From positions 1,417,501-1,481,500 of the forward strand of contig NZ_AP023360.1 of assembly GCF_018326265.1 (NCBI RefSeq): DNA of 64,000 nt. The letters run 5' to 3'. The position numbers and the translations under genes are program-made. This document shows, piece after piece, positions 6,516 to 18,834 of the stretch; within the stretch, counting starts at the first letter, position 1; the number at the start of each line of letters is the position of its first letter. The notes beneath the pieces are model-generated. The model saw only the letters and a program-made list of their open reading frames with translations, had not been told where the DNA came from and made no database searches. Source of the stretch: Catellatospora sp. IY07-71. Its GTDB lineage: Bacteria > Actinomycetota > Actinomycetes > Mycobacteriales > Micromonosporaceae.

Positions 6516-9011
6516 CTAGTCCTGTTCGTCCGGCTCATCGGCATTGCGGGCAATGGCGACGAGGGTTACGCCTTCTGGGAGGTCCATCAGCTTGACACCC
6601 ATTGTGTTCCGATCGCGCGTCCGACGCACGGGCTTCACCGGAGTTCGGATAACTCCGCCGTTGCTCGTGATAGCGAACAGCTCGTCTTCCGGGCTGATAA
6701 CGACCGCGCCCACCAGTCCGCCACGGCGTTCGGTGATCTTTGCGGTCAGTACGCCCTTACCTCCCCGGCCCTGGACCGGGTACTCGTCGATCGGGGTGCG
6801 CTTGGCGTATCCGCCGTTGGTCGCGACGAGCACGTCCATGCCCTCGCGCACCACCTCCATGGCGAGCAGCTCGTCGCCGTCGCCGAAGCGCATGCCGATG
6901 ACACCCGACGTGGCGCGGCCCATGGGGCGCAGCGCCTCGTCGGTGGCGTTGAAGCGGATCGCCTGCGCCTGCTTGCTGACCAGGAGCAGATCGTCCTCCG
7001 CGGCGATCAGCGCGGCGCCGACGAGCTCGTCGTCGTCGCGCAGGTTGATCGCGATGATGCCACCGCTGCGGTTGGAGTCGAACTCCGCCAGCGCGGTCTT
7101 CTTGACCAGACCGTTCTTGGTGGCCAGGACCAGGTACGGCGCTACGTCGTAGTTCGGGATCTCGATGACCTGGGCGATGGTCTCGTCCGGCTGGAACGCC
7201 AGCAGGTTCGCCACGTGCTGGCCCTTCGCGGTGCGCGAGGCCTCCGGGAACTCGTACGCCTTCGCGCGGTAGACCCGGCCCTTGTTGGTGAAGAACAGGA
7301 TCCAGTCGTGCGTGGAGCAGACGAAGAAGTGGCTGACGATGTCGTCCTGGCGCAGGGTCGCGCCGGAGACGCCCTTACCGCCCCGCTTCTGTGACCGATA
7401 GAGGTCGACCTTCGTCCGTTTGGCGTACCCGGTTCGGGTGATGGTCACCACCACGTCCTCGCGGGCGATGAGGTCCTCCATGGAGACCTCGCCGTCGAAC
7501 GGAATGATCTTCGTGCGGCGGTCGTCGCCCCACTTGGCGACGATCTCGCCGAGCTCGTCGCTGATGATCTTCCGCTGCCGCTCCGGCTTGGCCAGGATGT
7601 CCTTGAGGTCGGTGATCTCCAGCTCGATCCGGGCGAGCTCGTCGATGATCTTCTGACGCTCCAGGGCGGCCAGCCGGCGCAGCTGCATGTCGAGGATCGC
7701 GGTGGCCTGGATCTCGTCGACGTCGAGCAGCCGCATGAGGCCGGTCTTCGACTCCTCCGCGCTCGGCGCGCGGCGGATGAGGGCGATGACCTCGTCCAGC
7801 ATGTCCAGCGCCTTGACCAGACCGCGCAGGATGTGGGCGCGCTCCTCGGCCTTGCGCAGCCGGTACGCGGTCCGCCGCTGGATGACCTCGATCTGGTGGT
7901 TCACGTAGTGCATGAGGAACTGGGCCAGGTTCAGCGTGCGCGGCACGCCGTCCACCAGCGCCAGCATGTTCGCGCCGAACGTCTCCTGCAGCTGGGTGTG
8001 CTTGTACAGGTTGTTCAGCACGACCTTGGCCACGGCGTCGCGCTTGAGCACGAGCACCAGGCGCATGCCGGTGCGGCCCGAGGACTCGTCGCGGATGTCG
8101 GCGATACCGCCGAGCTTGCCCTCCTTGACCAGCTCGGCGACGCGCTCGGCGAGGTTGTCCGGGTTGACCTGGTAAGGCAGCTCGGTGACGACGAGGCAGG
8201 CGCGGCCCTTCTTGTCCTCCTCGACCTCGACCACGGCCCGCATCCGGATCGAGCCGCGACCGGTGCGGTACGCCTCCTCGATGGTGCTGGTGCCGACGAT
8301 GAGGCCGCGGGTCGGGAAGTCCGGGCCCTTCACGATCGTGATCGCCTCGTCGAGCACGGTGGCCTCGTCGGCCTCCGGGTTCGCCAGCACCCACTGCACG
8401 GCCTGGGCGATCTCGCGCAGGTTGTGCGGCGGGATCTTGGTGGCCATACCGACGGCGATGCCCTCGGAGCCGTTGACGAGCAGGTTCGGGAAGCGCGACG
8501 GCAGGATCGTCGGCTCCTGGTTGCGGCCGTCGTAGTTCGGGACGAAGTCGACCGTGTCCTCGTCGATGTCGCGCAGCAGCTCCATCGCGAGCGGGAAGAG
8601 CCGGCACTCGGTGTACCGCATGGCCGCCGCGGGGTCGTTGCCCGGCGAGCCGAAGTTGCCGTTGCCGTCGATCAGGGGGTAGCGCAGCGACCAGGGCTGG
8701 GCCATGCGGACCAGCGAGTCGTAGATGGCGGTGTCACCGTGCGGGTGGTAGTTGCCCATCACCTCGCCGACGACGCGGGCGCACTTGAAGTAGCCGCGGT
8801 CGGGACGGAAACCGCCGTCGTACATGGCGTAGAGGATCTTGCGGTGCACCGGCTTGAGACCGTCGCGCACGTCCGGCAGCGCCCGGCCCACGATGACGCT
8901 CATCGCGTAGTCGAGGTACGAACGCTGCATCTCCACCTCGAGCCCGACGGGCTCGATGCGGCCGTGCACGCCGACGGCCTCTTCCGGCCGAAGGTCAGGA
9001 GTCTCGCTCAC
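6516..9011 (-). CDS. gyrA: DNA gyrase subunit A
   Basis: 831 residues, the usual length. GyrA is the DNA-breaking and rejoining subunit of the A2B2 type II topoisomerase that introduces negative supercoils. The catalytic tyrosine is Tyr133 in [11 protein letters not shown]. The quinolone-resistance region reads [12 protein letters not shown] (residues 89-100), with Thr94 at the position of E. coli Ser83. The C-terminal half shows repeated beta-pinwheel blades and a GyrA box-like QKRGGKG (about 547-553). It follows gyrB after 145 bases and is followed by the DUF3566 gene with only three bases between. Confidence 0.98.
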   Translation of the reverse strand: MSETPDLRPEEAVGVHGRIEPVGLEVEMQRSYLDYAMSVIVGRALPDVRDGLKPVHRKILYAMYDGGFRPDRGYFKCARVVGEVMGNYHPHGDTAIYDSLVRMAQPWSLRYPLIDGNGNFGSPGNDPAAAMRYTECRLFPLAMELLRDIDEDTVDFVPNYDGRNQEPTILPSRFPNLLVNGSEGIAVGMATKIPPHNLREIAQAVQWVLANPEADEATVLDEAITIVKGPDFPTRGLIVGTSTIEEAYRTGRGSIRMRAVVEVEEDKKGRACLVVTELPYQVNPDNLAERVAELVKEGKLGGIADIRDESSGRTGMRLVLVLKRDAVAKVVLNNLYKHTQLQETFGANMLALVDGVPRTLNLAQFLMHYVNHQIEVIQRRTAYRLRKAEERAHILRGLVKALDMLDEVIALIRRAPSAEESKTGLMRLLDVDEIQATAILDMQLRRLAALERQKIIDELARIELEITDLKDILAKPERQRKIISDELGEIVAKWGDDRRTKIIPFDGEVSMEDLIAREDVVVTITRTGYAKRTKVDLYRSQKRGGKGVSGATLRQDDIVSHFFVCSTHDWILFFTNKGRVYRAKAYEFPEASRTAKGQHVANLLAFQPDETIAQVIEIPNYDVAPYLVLATKNGLVKKTALAEFDSNRSGGIIAINLRDDDELVGAALIAAEDDLLLVSKQAQAIRFNATDEALRPMGRATSGVIGMRFGDGDELLAMEVVREGMDVLVATNGGYAKRTPIDEYPVQGRGGKGVLTAKITERRGGLVGAVVISPEDELFAITSNGGVIRTPVKPVRRTRDRNTMGVKLMDLPEGVTLVAIARNADEPDEQD

Positions 9012-9049
9012 TGTTTAGAACTCTTTCCTGCGTATGAAGCTGAGGAAGC

Positions 9050-9107
9050 TGTGGATAACGCTGTGGATCTCAGCTCCACCTGTGGATAAACGAGTCGTTC
9101 ATCCACA
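9050..9107. promoter_or_regulatory. DnaA-box cluster between gyrB and gyrA
   Basis: TGTGGATAA, the complement of the strong DnaA box TTATCCACA, occurs exactly at 9050-9058 and 9081-9089. Weaker TGTGGATCT is at 9062-9070 and TCATCCACA at 9099-9107. Four sites in 58 bases of an otherwise short spacer are unlikely by chance. DnaA may regulate gyrA or be titrated here. Confidence 0.65.
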
Positions 9108-9156
9108 GGTGAGAGCTTCCGGAGCAGATGTCCGGACTGCGACACCTCTTCCTCGA

Positions 9157-11566
<2,410 letters not shown>

Positions 11567-12121
11567 ATGGGTCTGGACAACGTCGCGGTGCAGTGGCCTC
11601 GTACGGGTCGCTTCTACGACCCCGTGGCGCCCGCGGAATTCGTCGACTTCGCCGATCTCGCGGAGCAGCCGAGCACCGCCGCCCCCACGGCGGCGCTGGC
11701 CGGTCACATCGCCCGCACCGGCACGGTGCGCGCGACCGCGTACACCGAGGTCGTCGACCTGCTGCTCGGACTCAAGGGTGTGCTGTACGCCACAGAGGCC
11801 GCCGAGGAGGACGAGGACCCCGTCATCGACCCCGACGGCTGCGCCTGGATCGCGGGCGGCCTGGAGAAGTTCGTCGCCGGGCACACCCCCTTCGGCGCCA
11901 CCGTCACCTTCGACAGCGTCGCCTCGGTGCTGCGTGCCGCGCTGACCGATTCCCGACTCTCCGAGCAGCAGCTGCGGTGGCTGGACCAGCGCCTCGACGC
12001 GCTGCGCGAGGAGACCGACGGCGACCCGCAGTGGAGCTTCCCGCTGTCCGAGTTCGCCGTGCTGGCCCAGTTCTACCGCCGCTGCGCCGACCGCGGCTTC
12101 GCGGTCTACGCCGAGTCCTGA
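11567..12121 (+). CDS. Conserved hypothetical protein (184 aa)
   Basis: The ATG at 11567 is preceded by GAGAGG with suitable spacing. The protein is acidic, without signal peptide or membrane segment, and helical in its second half (LRWLDQRLDALREETDGD, then FPLSEFAVLAQFYRRC). It looks like a genuine soluble cytoplasmic protein because codon positions are strongly GC-biased. I do not recognise its family. Its 3' end overlaps the convergent TIMP-like gene by 16 bases. Confidence 0.7.
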   Translation: MGLDNVAVQWPRTGRFYDPVAPAEFVDFADLAEQPSTAAPTAALAGHIARTGTVRATAYTEVVDLLLGLKGVLYATEAAEEDEDPVIDPDGCAWIAGGLEKFVAGHTPFGATVTFDSVASVLRAALTDSRLSEQQLRWLDQRLDALREETDGDPQWSFPLSEFAVLAQFYRRCADRGFAVYAES

Positions 12122-12672
12122 TCCTCGCCGCTGCCGGCCGGGCCGTTCTCCACAGGTCCGACCGCCGGCCGCGGGGCGCCCCGGCGCCGCAGCACCCACC
12201 ACAGCGCGAACGCCACCACCACGACGGTCGCGGCACCGGCCACCAGCGCGGCCACCGGCACGTCGCTGTCCAACTCGACCTCCGGCGCGGCCCCGAGCAC
12301 CCGGTTGCCGGCGCACATGCTGGTCAGCCCGTCTCGGCTGTAGATCAGATACCGGGTGCCCTCGACGAAGTCGAACCCGCAGCTCGGCCCCTCGACCGGG
12401 GTCCGCACCTCGACGTGCCCCGCGGCCGTGCCCTTGTCCACCCGCTCGACGGTTAGCCGGGCCGTCATCAGGTCACCGCTGGACATGCTGAACGCCGGGC
12501 GGTCGAGGTCGACGACCACGCCGACGAAGACGAGATCCGCCCAGGCCGCGTTCTTCACCGGGTCCGGCTCGGCGCAGCTGCACGCGCACGCCGGGCTCGA
12601 CGGCCCCAGCACCAGCACCGACGACATCACCGCCAGCGCCGCGAGATATCCCCACACTCTCCGCATGGCCAT
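12106..12672 (-). CDS. TIMP/NTR-like secreted protein with C-terminal membrane anchor
   Basis: I start at ATG 12672 (MAMRRVWGYLAAL...), which gives a signal peptide ending near PACACSC; the frame extends upstream but runs through a palindromic repeat. The pattern CACSCAEPDPVKNAAWADLV, then VFVGVV, later a beta strand MTARLTVERVDKG, and GPSCGFDFVEGTRYLIY matches netrin/TIMP-like small secreted proteins in actinobacteria. The mature cysteines would start the domain. The C-terminus has one transmembrane helix (about 140-160), then RRR and a cytosolic tail, so the domain is displayed outside the membrane. The partner is unknown. Confidence 0.72.
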   Translation of the reverse strand: MAMRRVWGYLAALAVMSSVLVLGPSSPACACSCAEPDPVKNAAWADLVFVGVVVDLDRPAFSMSSGDLMTARLTVERVDKGTAAGHVEVRTPVEGPSCGFDFVEGTRYLIYSRDGLTSMCAGNRVLGAAPEVELDSDVPVAALVAGAATVVVVAFALWWVLRRRGAPRPAVGPVENGPAGSGEDQDSA

Positions 12673-12727
12673 CAGACACCCCACCCCCGCCCGAGGTTCC
12701 CGCCCGTCCGTGCCGTGCCGCGCCGTG

Positions 12728-12808
12728 CATGATCGTCCGACTTGCCTGGCAGGTGGGCGTATCTTGACCGCCCATTCGCCCATGTGCCTGGCAAGTCGAA
12801 CGATCATG
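12728..12808. repeat. Palindromic dispersed repeat, family 2, copy 1
   Basis: An 81-base imperfect palindrome: CATGATCGTCCGACTTGCC at one end and GGCAAGTCGAACGATCATG at the other, with one mismatch over 19 bases, and an inner TGGGCGTAT segment. An 81-base homologue with the same layout lies at 50519-50599. It sits between the stop of the DUF721 gene and the start of the TIMP-like gene. Confidence 0.82.
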
Positions 12809-12829
12809 AAGTGACCGACGGCGGGCGGC

Positions 12830-13360
12830 TCAGCCGTACGTATCCCCGGGGCCGGTGCCGCGGACGCGTTTGCGGCCGTGGGACCAGGAGGGGGCGGCGG
12901 GGCCGTGGATGTGGAGTTTGGTGACGACGTTGTTGCCGACGGTCCCGGCGATGCGGGTGAGGATGGTGCGGGCGAGCAGCCGCAGCTGGGTGGCCCACGC
13001 GGTGGACTCGGCCTCGACGGTCAGCTCGCCGTTCTCCAGCTTGACCGGGCGGCTGTGCGAGGCGATGTCGGGGCCGACGCACTTCTCCCACTCGCCGAAC
13101 ACGGTCGCCTGGGCGGTCGGGCGCTGCCAGCCGCGTGCTTTCATCAGCCGGGCCAGCACGTCACCGACCTTCGCCGGGTCGCGCGGGTCAGGCCCGGGGC
13201 CGGAGTAGCCGCGCGGCCGGAAGCGCTGACCGCCCTCACCCTTGGCGCGGGCCTCGGCCGCGGCCTGGGTGCGGGCGGCCCGCCGCTGCAGCGCCGCGTC
13301 CAGCGCGGCGCGGGCCAGCTCCGGACCCTGCGGTTCCGGCGGGGGTACGCCGTCAGGCAC
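12830..13360 (-). CDS. DUF721 protein, DciA-like
   Basis: 176 residues from GTG 13360, preceded by GGGAGG. The N-terminal 70 residues are Arg/Ala-rich and probably disordered. The core (about 75-165: [15 protein letters not shown] ... [20 protein letters not shown] ... [18 protein letters not shown]) is the DUF721 fold. This family includes DciA, which in mycobacteria and many bacteria helps load or run the replicative helicase DnaB. Its place right after recF in the dnaN-recF cluster is conserved in actinobacteria. It overlaps the end of recF by eight bases, so it is probably translated from the same mRNA. Confidence 0.88.
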   Translation of the reverse strand: MPDGVPPPEPQGPELARAALDAALQRRAARTQAAAEARAKGEGGQRFRPRGYSGPGPDPRDPAKVGDVLARLMKARGWQRPTAQATVFGEWEKCVGPDIASHSRPVKLENGELTVEAESTAWATQLRLLARTILTRIAGTVGNNVVTKLHIHGPAAPSWSHGRKRVRGTGPGDTYG

Positions 13361-14456
13361 GGGACACCTCCCCCGGTGCAACGAGATAACGCGCGCCACG
13401 TAGCGACGCGGGCACGTCGGCCTCCACGGCACACGTGATGATCACCTGGGCGGCGTCGCCGATCAGGTGGGCGAGCCGGTCCCGGCGCCCGGTGTCCAGC
13501 TCGGCGAAGACATCGTCGAGGATCAGCACCGGCTCGATGCCGTCCGCGCGCAGCAGCGCGTACCCGGCCAGCCGCAGCGCGAGCGCGTACGACCAGGACT
13601 CGCCGTGGCTGGCATACCCCTTGACGGGCAGGTCGCCCAGGCGCAGCACGAGGTCGTCGCGGTGCGGGCCGGCCAGCGTGGTGCCGCGCGCGATCTCGTC
13701 GCCGCGCACCGCCTCCAGCGCGGCGAGCATCGACTCGGCGGTGGGTTCGGGCACCGAGGCGCGGTACTCCGCGACGGCCTTGCCGACTCCGGCGCTGACC
13801 TGCTGGTAGGCGTCCTCCAGGTACGGCGCGAGCTGCTCGACGAGGGCGAGCCGGGCGCGTAGCAGCTGCGCCCCGTGCTCGGCCAGATGCTGGTCCCACA
13901 CCTGCAGCGTGCTCAGGTCACCGCGCCCGCCGCCGACCTTGCGCGCCAAGTACGCCGTGCGGAGCAGGGCGTTGCGCTGCTTGAGCACCCGCTCGTAGTC
14001 GGCACGCACCGCGGCGAACCGGGGCTGCCGAGCGGTGAGCAGGTCGTCGAGGTAGCGGCGGCGCTGGTCGGGCTCACCCCGGACGAGGGCCAGGTCCTCC
14101 GGCGCGAACAGCACCAGCCGCAGCGCGCCGAGGATGTCGCGCGGGCGGCGCGCCGGGGAGCGGCCCAGCCGGGCCCGGTTGGCCTTGCCCGGCACGATCT
14201 CCAGCTCGACGAGCAGCTCCCGGCTGTCGTGCACGATCGCGCAGCGGATCACGCCGGTGGCCGCGCCGACCCGGACCAGCGGGGCGTCGGTGGACACCCG
14301 GTGGCTGGCCAGGGTGGCGACGTAGCCGAGCGCCTCGACCAGGTTGGTCTTGCCTACGCCGTTCGGGCCGATCAGCACGTTCGGCCCCGGCTCGAGGTCG
14401 ACGCCCACCCGTGGGTACGAGCGGACGTCGACGAGTTCGAGCCTTCTGACGTACAC
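13353..14456 (-). CDS. recF: DNA replication and repair protein RecF
   Basis: 367 residues, normal length, GTG start at 14456. RecF is an SMC-like ABC ATPase that helps RecA load at gapped DNA. Visible motifs are Walker [15 protein letters not shown] (residues 32-45), a signature-type region near [20 protein letters not shown], and Walker [14 protein letters not shown] followed by the D-loop. It follows gnd after only three bases and overlaps the DUF721 gene, so gnd-recF-DUF721 is an operon. Confidence 0.97.
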   Translation of the reverse strand: MYVRRLELVDVRSYPRVGVDLEPGPNVLIGPNGVGKTNLVEALGYVATLASHRVSTDAPLVRVGAATGVIRCAIVHDSRELLVELEIVPGKANRARLGRSPARRPRDILGALRLVLFAPEDLALVRGEPDQRRRYLDDLLTARQPRFAAVRADYERVLKQRNALLRTAYLARKVGGGRGDLSTLQVWDQHLAEHGAQLLRARLALVEQLAPYLEDAYQQVSAGVGKAVAEYRASVPEPTAESMLAALEAVRGDEIARGTTLAGPHRDDLVLRLGDLPVKGYASHGESWSYALALRLAGYALLRADGIEPVLILDDVFAELDTGRRDRLAHLIGDAAQVIITCAVEADVPASLRGARYLVAPGEVSRA

Positions 14457-14459
14457 CGC

Positions 14460-15335
14460 TCAGCCGGCCTGCTGCACGGCGTGCCCGCCGAACTGGTTGC
14501 GCAGCGCGGCGATCGCCTTCATCGCCGGGGAGTCGTCCTGCCGGGACTCGAACCGGGCGAACAGCGACGCGGAGATGACGTGCATCGGCACGGCGAGGCG
14601 GATCGCCTCCTCCACGGTCCACCGGCCCTCGCCGGTGTCCTCGGCGTAGCCCTTCAGCTTCTCCAGGTGGGCGTCGTCGGTCAGCGCCAGGTCCATCAGG
14701 TCGAGCAGCCAGGAGCGGATGACGGTGCCCTCGCGCCAGGACCGGAACACGCCGGGCACGTTGGTGACCAGCTCGGAGGCCTCCAGCAGCTCGAAGCCCT
14801 CGGCGTAGGCGTGCATCAGGCCGTACTCGATGCCGTTGTGCACCATCTTGGCGTAGTGGCCCGCGCCGACCGGCCCGGCGTGCACGAAGCCGAACTCACC
14901 CGCGGGCTTGAGCGCGTCGAACACCGGCATCATCCGGGCGACGTTCTCGTCCGAGCCGCCGACCATCAGGCCGTAGCCGTTCTCCTTGCCCCACACCCCG
15001 CCGGAGACGCCGACGTCCATGTAGCCGATGCCGCGCGTGCTCAGCCGCCCGGCCCGCGGGCCGTCCGACGAGAAGCGCGAGTTGCCGCCGTCGATGATCA
15101 GGTCACCGGGGCTGAGCAGCGGGGCCAGCTCGTCGATGGTGGCCTCGGTGACGCCCGCGGGCACCATAACCCACACGGCGCGCGGCGCCGCGAGCTTCGA
15201 CACGAGGTCGGCCAGGTTCTCGGCGTCGGAGAGAGCCGGGTTGCGGTCGTATCCGACGACGTCGTGCCCGGCCTCGCGCAGCCGGTCGCGCATGTTGCCG
15301 CCCATCTTGCCGAGACCGACCAGACCGAGCTGCAT
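14460..15335 (-). CDS. gnd: 6-phosphogluconate dehydrogenase, short decarboxylating type
   Basis: 291 residues, the short class of 6-phosphogluconate dehydrogenase (long enzymes are about 470). It begins with a Rossmann nucleotide-binding motif GLVGLGKMGGNM. Substrate motifs are DGGNSRFSSD, DVGVSGGVWGKENGYGLMVGG and GAGHYAKMVHNGIEYGLM, with Lys and Asn expected in catalysis. It oxidises and decarboxylates 6-phosphogluconate to ribulose 5-phosphate; short forms often prefer NAD, but cofactor choice is inference. The gnd gene between dnaN and recF is a standard actinobacterial order. Confidence 0.93.
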   Translation of the reverse strand: MQLGLVGLGKMGGNMRDRLREAGHDVVGYDRNPALSDAENLADLVSKLAAPRAVWVMVPAGVTEATIDELAPLLSPGDLIIDGGNSRFSSDGPRAGRLSTRGIGYMDVGVSGGVWGKENGYGLMVGGSDENVARMMPVFDALKPAGEFGFVHAGPVGAGHYAKMVHNGIEYGLMHAYAEGFELLEASELVTNVPGVFRSWREGTVIRSWLLDLMDLALTDDAHLEKLKGYAEDTGEGRWTVEEAIRLAVPMHVISASLFARFESRQDDSPAMKAIAALRNQFGGHAVQQAG

Positions 15336-15370
15336 GTGTTTCCCCCTTGGTGCGTTGGTGCCGGCCGCGG

Positions 15371-16519
15371 TCAGCGGCCCACCCTGATCGGCATGATCAG
15401 GTAGCGGAAGCCGGGGATGGCCGCGCCGTCCTCGGCGGCCGGGGTGATCACGGCCGGCTTGAACGGGTCGTTGAACGAGAACACCGCCGTCGGCGCACCG
15501 AGCGCGGCCAGCCCCTCGATGAGGTACTGCGGGTTGAAGGCGATGGTCATCGACTCCCCGGTGAACGTGGCGTCCATCGCCTCGCTCGCCCGCGCTTCCT
15601 CGGTGCCGCCGGCCTCGACCACGAGACCATCCTCGCTGAAGTTCAGGCGCACCGGCGTGGCTTTCTCGGCCACCAGCGAGACGCGCTTGACCACCTCGAC
15701 CAGCGCCGAGACGGCGACCCGGGCCTCGGAGGAGTAGCTGGGCGCGAACAGCGAGCGGACCGGCGGGTACGACTGGCCGTCGAGCAGGCGGCTGGTGGTC
15801 CGGCGGGAGCCGCCGACCTTCGAGCCGCCCAGGAAGCCGATCATGCCCTCGCCCTTGCCGCCGTCGGCCAGCGCGATGGTGACGTCACCGCCGGTCGGGC
15901 CGAGCGTCTTGGCGGTGTCGGCGAGGGTGCGCGCGGGCACCAGGGCGTTCACGTTGATCTCCGGGTCGTCCGGGGTCCACGTGATCTCGCGGATGGCCAG
16001 CCGATACCGGTCGGTGGCGAGCAGGGCGAGGGTGTCGCCGGTCAGCTCCAGCCGGACGCCGGTCATCATCGGCAGCGTCTCGTCCCGTCCGGCGGCGATC
16101 GCCACCTGCGACACCGCCGAGGCGAACACGGCCGCGTCCACCCGGCCCGCGCTGGCGGGCAGCTCGGGCAGCGTCGGGTAGTCCTCCACCGGCATCGTCG
16201 GCAGCGTGAACCGCGCGCTGCCACAGACCAGCTCGAGGTGCGCGCCGACGGCGGCGATCTCGACCGGCTTGGCGGGCAGCGCCTTGGTGATCTCGGCGAG
16301 CAGGCGGCCGGAGACCAGGGTCGCGCCGTCCGCGTCGGCCTGCACCTCCACGTCCACCTGGTTGGAGACCTCGTAGTCGAAGCCCGAGACGTGCAGCCGG
16401 CCGTCGATGACGCGCAGCATCACGCCCGCGAGCACCGGCACCGACGGGCGGCTCGGCAGGCTCTTGGCGGTCCAGGCCACGGCGTCGGCAAGCGCGTCCC
16501 GCTCCACCCGAAACTTCAT
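15371..16519 (-). CDS. dnaN: DNA polymerase III beta subunit (sliding clamp)
   Basis: 382 residues starting MKFRVERDALADAVAWTAKS. DnaN dimerises into the ring that tethers DNA polymerase III to DNA. The three clamp domains are recognisable, with LLDGQSYPPVRSLF in the middle and the C-terminal FRYLIMPIRVGR, part of the pocket that binds client clamp motifs. It lies immediately left of oriC and reads away from it, the usual arrangement of dnaA-oriC-dnaN. Confidence 0.98.
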   Translation of the reverse strand: MKFRVERDALADAVAWTAKSLPSRPSVPVLAGVMLRVIDGRLHVSGFDYEVSNQVDVEVQADADGATLVSGRLLAEITKALPAKPVEIAAVGAHLELVCGSARFTLPTMPVEDYPTLPELPASAGRVDAAVFASAVSQVAIAAGRDETLPMMTGVRLELTGDTLALLATDRYRLAIREITWTPDDPEINVNALVPARTLADTAKTLGPTGGDVTIALADGGKGEGMIGFLGGSKVGGSRRTTSRLLDGQSYPPVRSLFAPSYSSEARVAVSALVEVVKRVSLVAEKATPVRLNFSEDGLVVEAGGTEEARASEAMDATFTGESMTIAFNPQYLIEGLAALGAPTAVFSFNDPFKPAVITPAAEDGAAIPGFRYLIMPIRVGR

Positions 16520-16639
16520 CTTGAGCCCTCCTCGGTGCTGCCAGGGTCGACCACAGAAACCTTAGGACCCTCGGGCGATCTCCCCTCGGCGACCCCTGTG
16601 GATCGGCGACGAGCCGAGCATCCACACATTCCCGAGCCG

Positions 16640-17100
16640 TGATGATTGTTTGATTTCTCTCTTAGAGATAACTGACGTCTTCATCATCGGTGCTGTGGAA
16701 ACTGTGGATTAACGCCTCCGGCGCAGCTCAGAACGCTTGGACGGGTGTGGAGGAGCGGTGGACGGCCGGTGGATAACCGGCCTGTTTCTCCACAGCCGCC
16801 GCCGCGTCCACCGGTTGTCCACCGGCGTCCACAGGTTTTCCACCGTCAATCCCCAGTGGTTCTCCCCAAACTGTGGACAGACGCCGGTCTCTCCCTCCAC
16901 AGCGATATCCACCGATCATGGGCCGCTGTCCACGGATCAAGGGGCCCCGTCCACACGGCGTCCACACCCTTTCCACAGCAAGATTTTTGGACGATTTTCT
17001 GTCCACACACGTCCACAGCGGATCCACAGCCAATCCACCGGGTTATCCACGGAGTTATCCACGATCTCTGTGGACAGCCGGCGGCCGGTTCGACGGACGG
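16640..17100. other. oriC: oriC: replication origin with DnaA boxes
   Basis: The 692-base dnaN-dnaA gap holds about 20 DnaA-box-like sites. The clearest are TGTGGATTA (16703-16711), GGTGGATAA (16768-16776), TTCTCCACA (16786-16794), TTGTCCACC (16815-16823), and two TTATCCACG (17043-17051, 17055-17063), with many NNNTCCACA variants between 16880 and 17030. Most match the actinobacterial pattern of one strong box among many weak ones. AT-rich stretches that could unwind are TTTGATTTCTCTCTTAGAG near 16652 and GATTTTTGGACGATTTTCTG near 16982. The flanking genes and box density make the assignment secure; the unwinding site is inference. Confidence 0.93.
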
Positions 17101-17211
17101 CGATGTCTCCCGCGTACCCACACGGGGTGTGCACAACCCACGCGGGGCTGTGGAAACGCCGACGGCCCGCGCTGCGGCGGGCCGTCGGGAAGATGAGGAG
17201 AGGGGTACGCG

Positions 17212-18834
17212 TCAGATCTGCTTGATCCGGTTGGTCAGCTCGGCGATCTGGTTGTAGAGCGAGCGCCGCTCCGCCATCTGCTGCCGGATCTTGCGGTCGG
17301 CGTGCATGACCGTGGTGTGGTCGCGGCCGCCGAAGGCCTGCCCGATGCGGGGCAGCGACAGGTCGGTCAGCTCGCGGCACAGGTACATGGCCACCTGGCG
17401 GGCGTTCACCAGCACCCGGGAGCGGGAGTGGCCGCGCAGATCCTCCAGGCTGACGCCGAAGTACTCCGAGGTCGACAGCATGATCTGGTCGGCGGTGATC
17501 TCGGGGGCGGCGTCGTCCGGGATGAAGTCGCGCAGCACCTCCTCCGCGATCGACAGCTTGACCTGCTCGCGGCTGAGGTTCGCGTACGCCGTCACCCGGA
17601 TCAGCGCGCCCTCGAGCTCGCGGATCGAGTTCGACACCCGGGAGGCGATGAACTCCAGCACGTCGGCCGGCGCGTGCAGGCGCTCCTGGGCGGCCTTCTT
17701 CTGCAGGATCGCGATCCGGGTCTCCAGGTCCGGCGGCTGGATGTCGGCCAGCAGGCCCCACTCGAACCTGGTGCGCAGCCGGTCCTCCAGCGTCGACAGC
17801 GCCTTGGGCGAGCGGTCGGAGGTGATGACGATCTGCTTGTTGGCGTTGTGCAGCGTGTTGAAGGTGTGGAAGAACTCCTCCTGCGTCCGGTCCCGCTTCT
17901 CCAGGAACTGGATGTCGTCGATCAGGAGGATGTCCACGTCGCGGTAGCGGCGCTGGAACGCGCTGGCCTTGTCGTCGCGGATCGAGTTGATGAAGTCGTT
18001 GGTGAACTCCTCGGTCGACACGTACCGGACGCTGCGGGCGTGCCCGAGCTCCTGGGCGTAGTGGCCGATCGCGTGGAGCAGGTGGGTCTTGCCCAGCCCC
18101 GAGCCGCCGTAGATGAACAGCGGGTTGTACGCCTTCGCCGGCGACTCGGCCACCGCGACCGACGCGGCATGCGCGAACCGGTTCGACGAGCCGATGACGA
18201 AGGTCTCGAAGCGGTACTTCGGGTTGAGCTTGTTGCCGCCGGAGTCGCCGGTCGAGCCGGGCATCGCGCCGGGGCGGCGCTCGTCGCGCCCACCGCCGAG
18301 CGGGTGCGGGACGGAGCGGGCCTCCAGCGGCCCGGTGCCGCGGCCCGGCCCGGAGTCGGGCGGGCCGTCGCGGTCGGGGGCGCGCATCGCGCTCGCCCGC
18401 ACCGGGGCGACCTCCGGGTGGCGCGGCACCGGCACGGCGAACAGGGCGTCCTCGCCCTCGGCCGGGGTGACCACCGGGTGCTCGACGGGCGGCGGGCTGA
18501 ACGGCTGCGGCGCGGGCGCATAGGAAGAAGGAGTGAACTCGGCCGGCGGCGCCGCGGGCGGCACCGGCCGGGCCCCCGACTCGTCCGGCGGGCGCACCTT
18601 GACGGCGACCTGCACCGGCCGGCCCATGATCCGGGAGAGCGTGTCCGTGATCGCGGTGCGCAGCTTCGTCTCGATGATGTCCCGGATGAAGGCGTCGGGC
18701 ACGCTGAGCAGGACCAGATCGTCGACTACGGCGAGCGCCTGGGTGAGCCGCAGGTAGGCGCGGTGCTGCGCCGAGACGATCTCGTCGGCGAGCTCGTCGG
18801 TGGCTGCCAGCCACACGGCGTTGAGGTCGCTCAC
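17212..18834 (-). CDS. dnaA: Chromosomal replication initiator DnaA
   Basis: 540 residues from GTG 18834. DnaA binds the boxes in oriC and opens the origin. Domain I is the first 85 residues (helicase contacts), domain II is a long Pro/Ala-rich linker (about 88-200) typical of actinobacteria, domain III is AAA+ with Walker A GGSGLGKTHLLHAIG and Walker B ILLIDDIQFLEKRD, and domain IV ends in the DNA-binding signature GGRDHTTVMHADRKI. The promoter region carries DnaA boxes at 19000-19008 and 19185-19214, so autoregulation is likely. Confidence 0.98.
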   Translation of the reverse strand: MSDLNAVWLAATDELADEIVSAQHRAYLRLTQALAVVDDLVLLSVPDAFIRDIIETKLRTAITDTLSRIMGRPVQVAVKVRPPDESGARPVPPAAPPAEFTPSSYAPAPQPFSPPPVEHPVVTPAEGEDALFAVPVPRHPEVAPVRASAMRAPDRDGPPDSGPGRGTGPLEARSVPHPLGGGRDERRPGAMPGSTGDSGGNKLNPKYRFETFVIGSSNRFAHAASVAVAESPAKAYNPLFIYGGSGLGKTHLLHAIGHYAQELGHARSVRYVSTEEFTNDFINSIRDDKASAFQRRYRDVDILLIDDIQFLEKRDRTQEEFFHTFNTLHNANKQIVITSDRSPKALSTLEDRLRTRFEWGLLADIQPPDLETRIAILQKKAAQERLHAPADVLEFIASRVSNSIRELEGALIRVTAYANLSREQVKLSIAEEVLRDFIPDDAAPEITADQIMLSTSEYFGVSLEDLRGHSRSRVLVNARQVAMYLCRELTDLSLPRIGQAFGGRDHTTVMHADRKIRQQMAERRSLYNQIAELTNRIKQI

